12,220 nt of DNA from Candidatus Yonathbacteria bacterium (lineage in GTDB: Bacteria; Patescibacteriota; Minisyncoccia; Phycocordibacterales; UBA1550): positions 1 to 12,220 of the forward strand of contig JACQCY010000005.1 of NCBI GenBank assembly GCA_016201355.1. Direction: 5' to 3'. Below the pieces are notes generated by a model. The model was not told the origin of the DNA and searched no databases. It saw only the letters and a list, made by a program, of their open reading frames with translations. This document shows positions 11,910 to 12,220 of the stretch, in pieces. How positions within the stretch are numbered: the stretch's first letter is position 1; each line of letters begins with the position of its first letter. Made by a program: the position numbers and the translations under genes.

Positions 11910-12220
11910 ATGTACACATACACTATTTTGAATGTTATTTCATGGGCAGTTGTGGCGATTGTATCTATTGTTTTGATTATCCGTCTTGCAAGAAGCTCCG
12001 CGTTCAGGGAAATATTTTGGCATCGTTATTTGATCGCGCCAGTCGCAATCATCATCGTCGCCACTATCTCGGGAATATATTCTTACAAAACATATGCGCC
12101 AGATTTTGCGATGCCTCCTTTTATGCACACGATGGCGCCGGGAGGGTTTGCTCCGTATCTACCGCTTAAGAATGTTTTGAAATTTTTTCAGAGCGCGTCA
12201 GATTTTGAGCGCGTAGCTGA
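11910..12220 (+). CDS. Membrane-anchored protein, N-terminal part, cut by the window edge
   Basis: The frame is open from ATG 11910 to the window end (103 codons plus two bases). It starts MYTYTILNVISWAVVAIVSI with a first membrane helix (about 4-23), a short basic loop (RLARSSAFREIFWHR), and a second helix (LIAPVAIIIVATISGIYSY). A hydrophilic segment rich in Pro and Met follows, containing APDFAMPPFMHTMAPGG and LKFFQSASDFERVA. It does not look like another Znu subunit. I do not firmly recognise it. The segment before the cut is compatible with the linker of membrane-anchored cupredoxin-type enzymes such as copper nitrite reductases reported in some Parcubacteria, but this is a guess from memory and the catalytic part is outside the window. 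The other plus-strand reading here (11942-12169) is a shadow. Confidence 0.72.
   Translation, partial: MYTYTILNVISWAVVAIVSIVLIIRLARSSAFREIFWHRYLIAPVAIIIVATISGIYSYKTYAPDFAMPPFMHTMAPGGFAPYLPLKNVLKFFQSASDFERVA

Noticed and set aside
11942..12169. 75-codon plus-strand frame at the right edge
   Set aside because: It is out of frame with the ATG at 11910, whose frame stays open to the edge with two clear membrane helices. The alternative is Cys/Arg-rich without structure.

Overview
The window looks like a stretch of a Candidate Phyla Radiation (Patescibacteria) genome, most likely Parcubacteria-like. This is an inference, not read from a marker gene. The reasons are compact genes of widely shared families, a GT4/GH57/GH15 glucan cluster, a small helical protein of a type I associate with these genomes, an IS30-like transposase remnant with a CPR-type insert, and start codons with no Shine-Dalgarno sequence in front of them. 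TGA is used as a stop (dipeptidase gene, znuC), so the code is the standard bacterial one and not the Gracilibacteria/Absconditabacteria code in which TGA is glycine.

Left part (1-3730). The 3' piece of a truncated IS30-family transposase ends inside the tail of a minus-strand HI0933-family flavoprotein gene. A short divergent promoter region separates that gene from a small plus-strand series: a GIY-YIG (UPF0213) endonuclease-like protein, a cupin, and a cold-shock protein with its own promoter. Next come a 100-nt imperfect palindrome and a strong bidirectional terminator. Two minus-strand genes follow: an RsuA/RluB-type rRNA pseudouridine synthase and a 63-residue hypothetical protein. A terminator flanked by mirrored heptamer repeats lies between these two.

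Middle part (3830-9223). This is an alpha-glucan module: a GT4/glycogen-synthase-like glycosyltransferase, a GH57 alpha-amylase-like enzyme, a VanX/DdpX-type M15 dipeptidase, and a GH15 glucoamylase. The three carbohydrate enzymes would build and trim a glycogen- or maltodextrin-like polymer. The order recalls the archaeal MJ1606-MJ1611 cluster. The dipeptidase is the odd member. No branching enzyme, ADP-glucose pyrophosphorylase or phosphorylase is in the window.

Right part (9371-12220). A tightly overlapping znuA-znuC-znuB operon encodes a zinc(-type) ABC importer. It is preceded by a perfect 21-bp inverted repeat and a run of heptamers. The window ends in the N-terminal part of a membrane-anchored protein read from its own probable promoter.

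The main unexplained signals lie in the spacers. Degenerate heptanucleotide tandem repeats occur in four separate intergenic regions, two of them with the same TTCYAYA-like unit. There are two large inverted repeats. Starts consistently lack a Shine-Dalgarno sequence, and several have a -10-like hexamer 6-7 nt upstream, which suggests leaderless transcripts. No tRNA, rRNA or CRISPR array was seen, and no gene-free stretch exceeds 300 bases.
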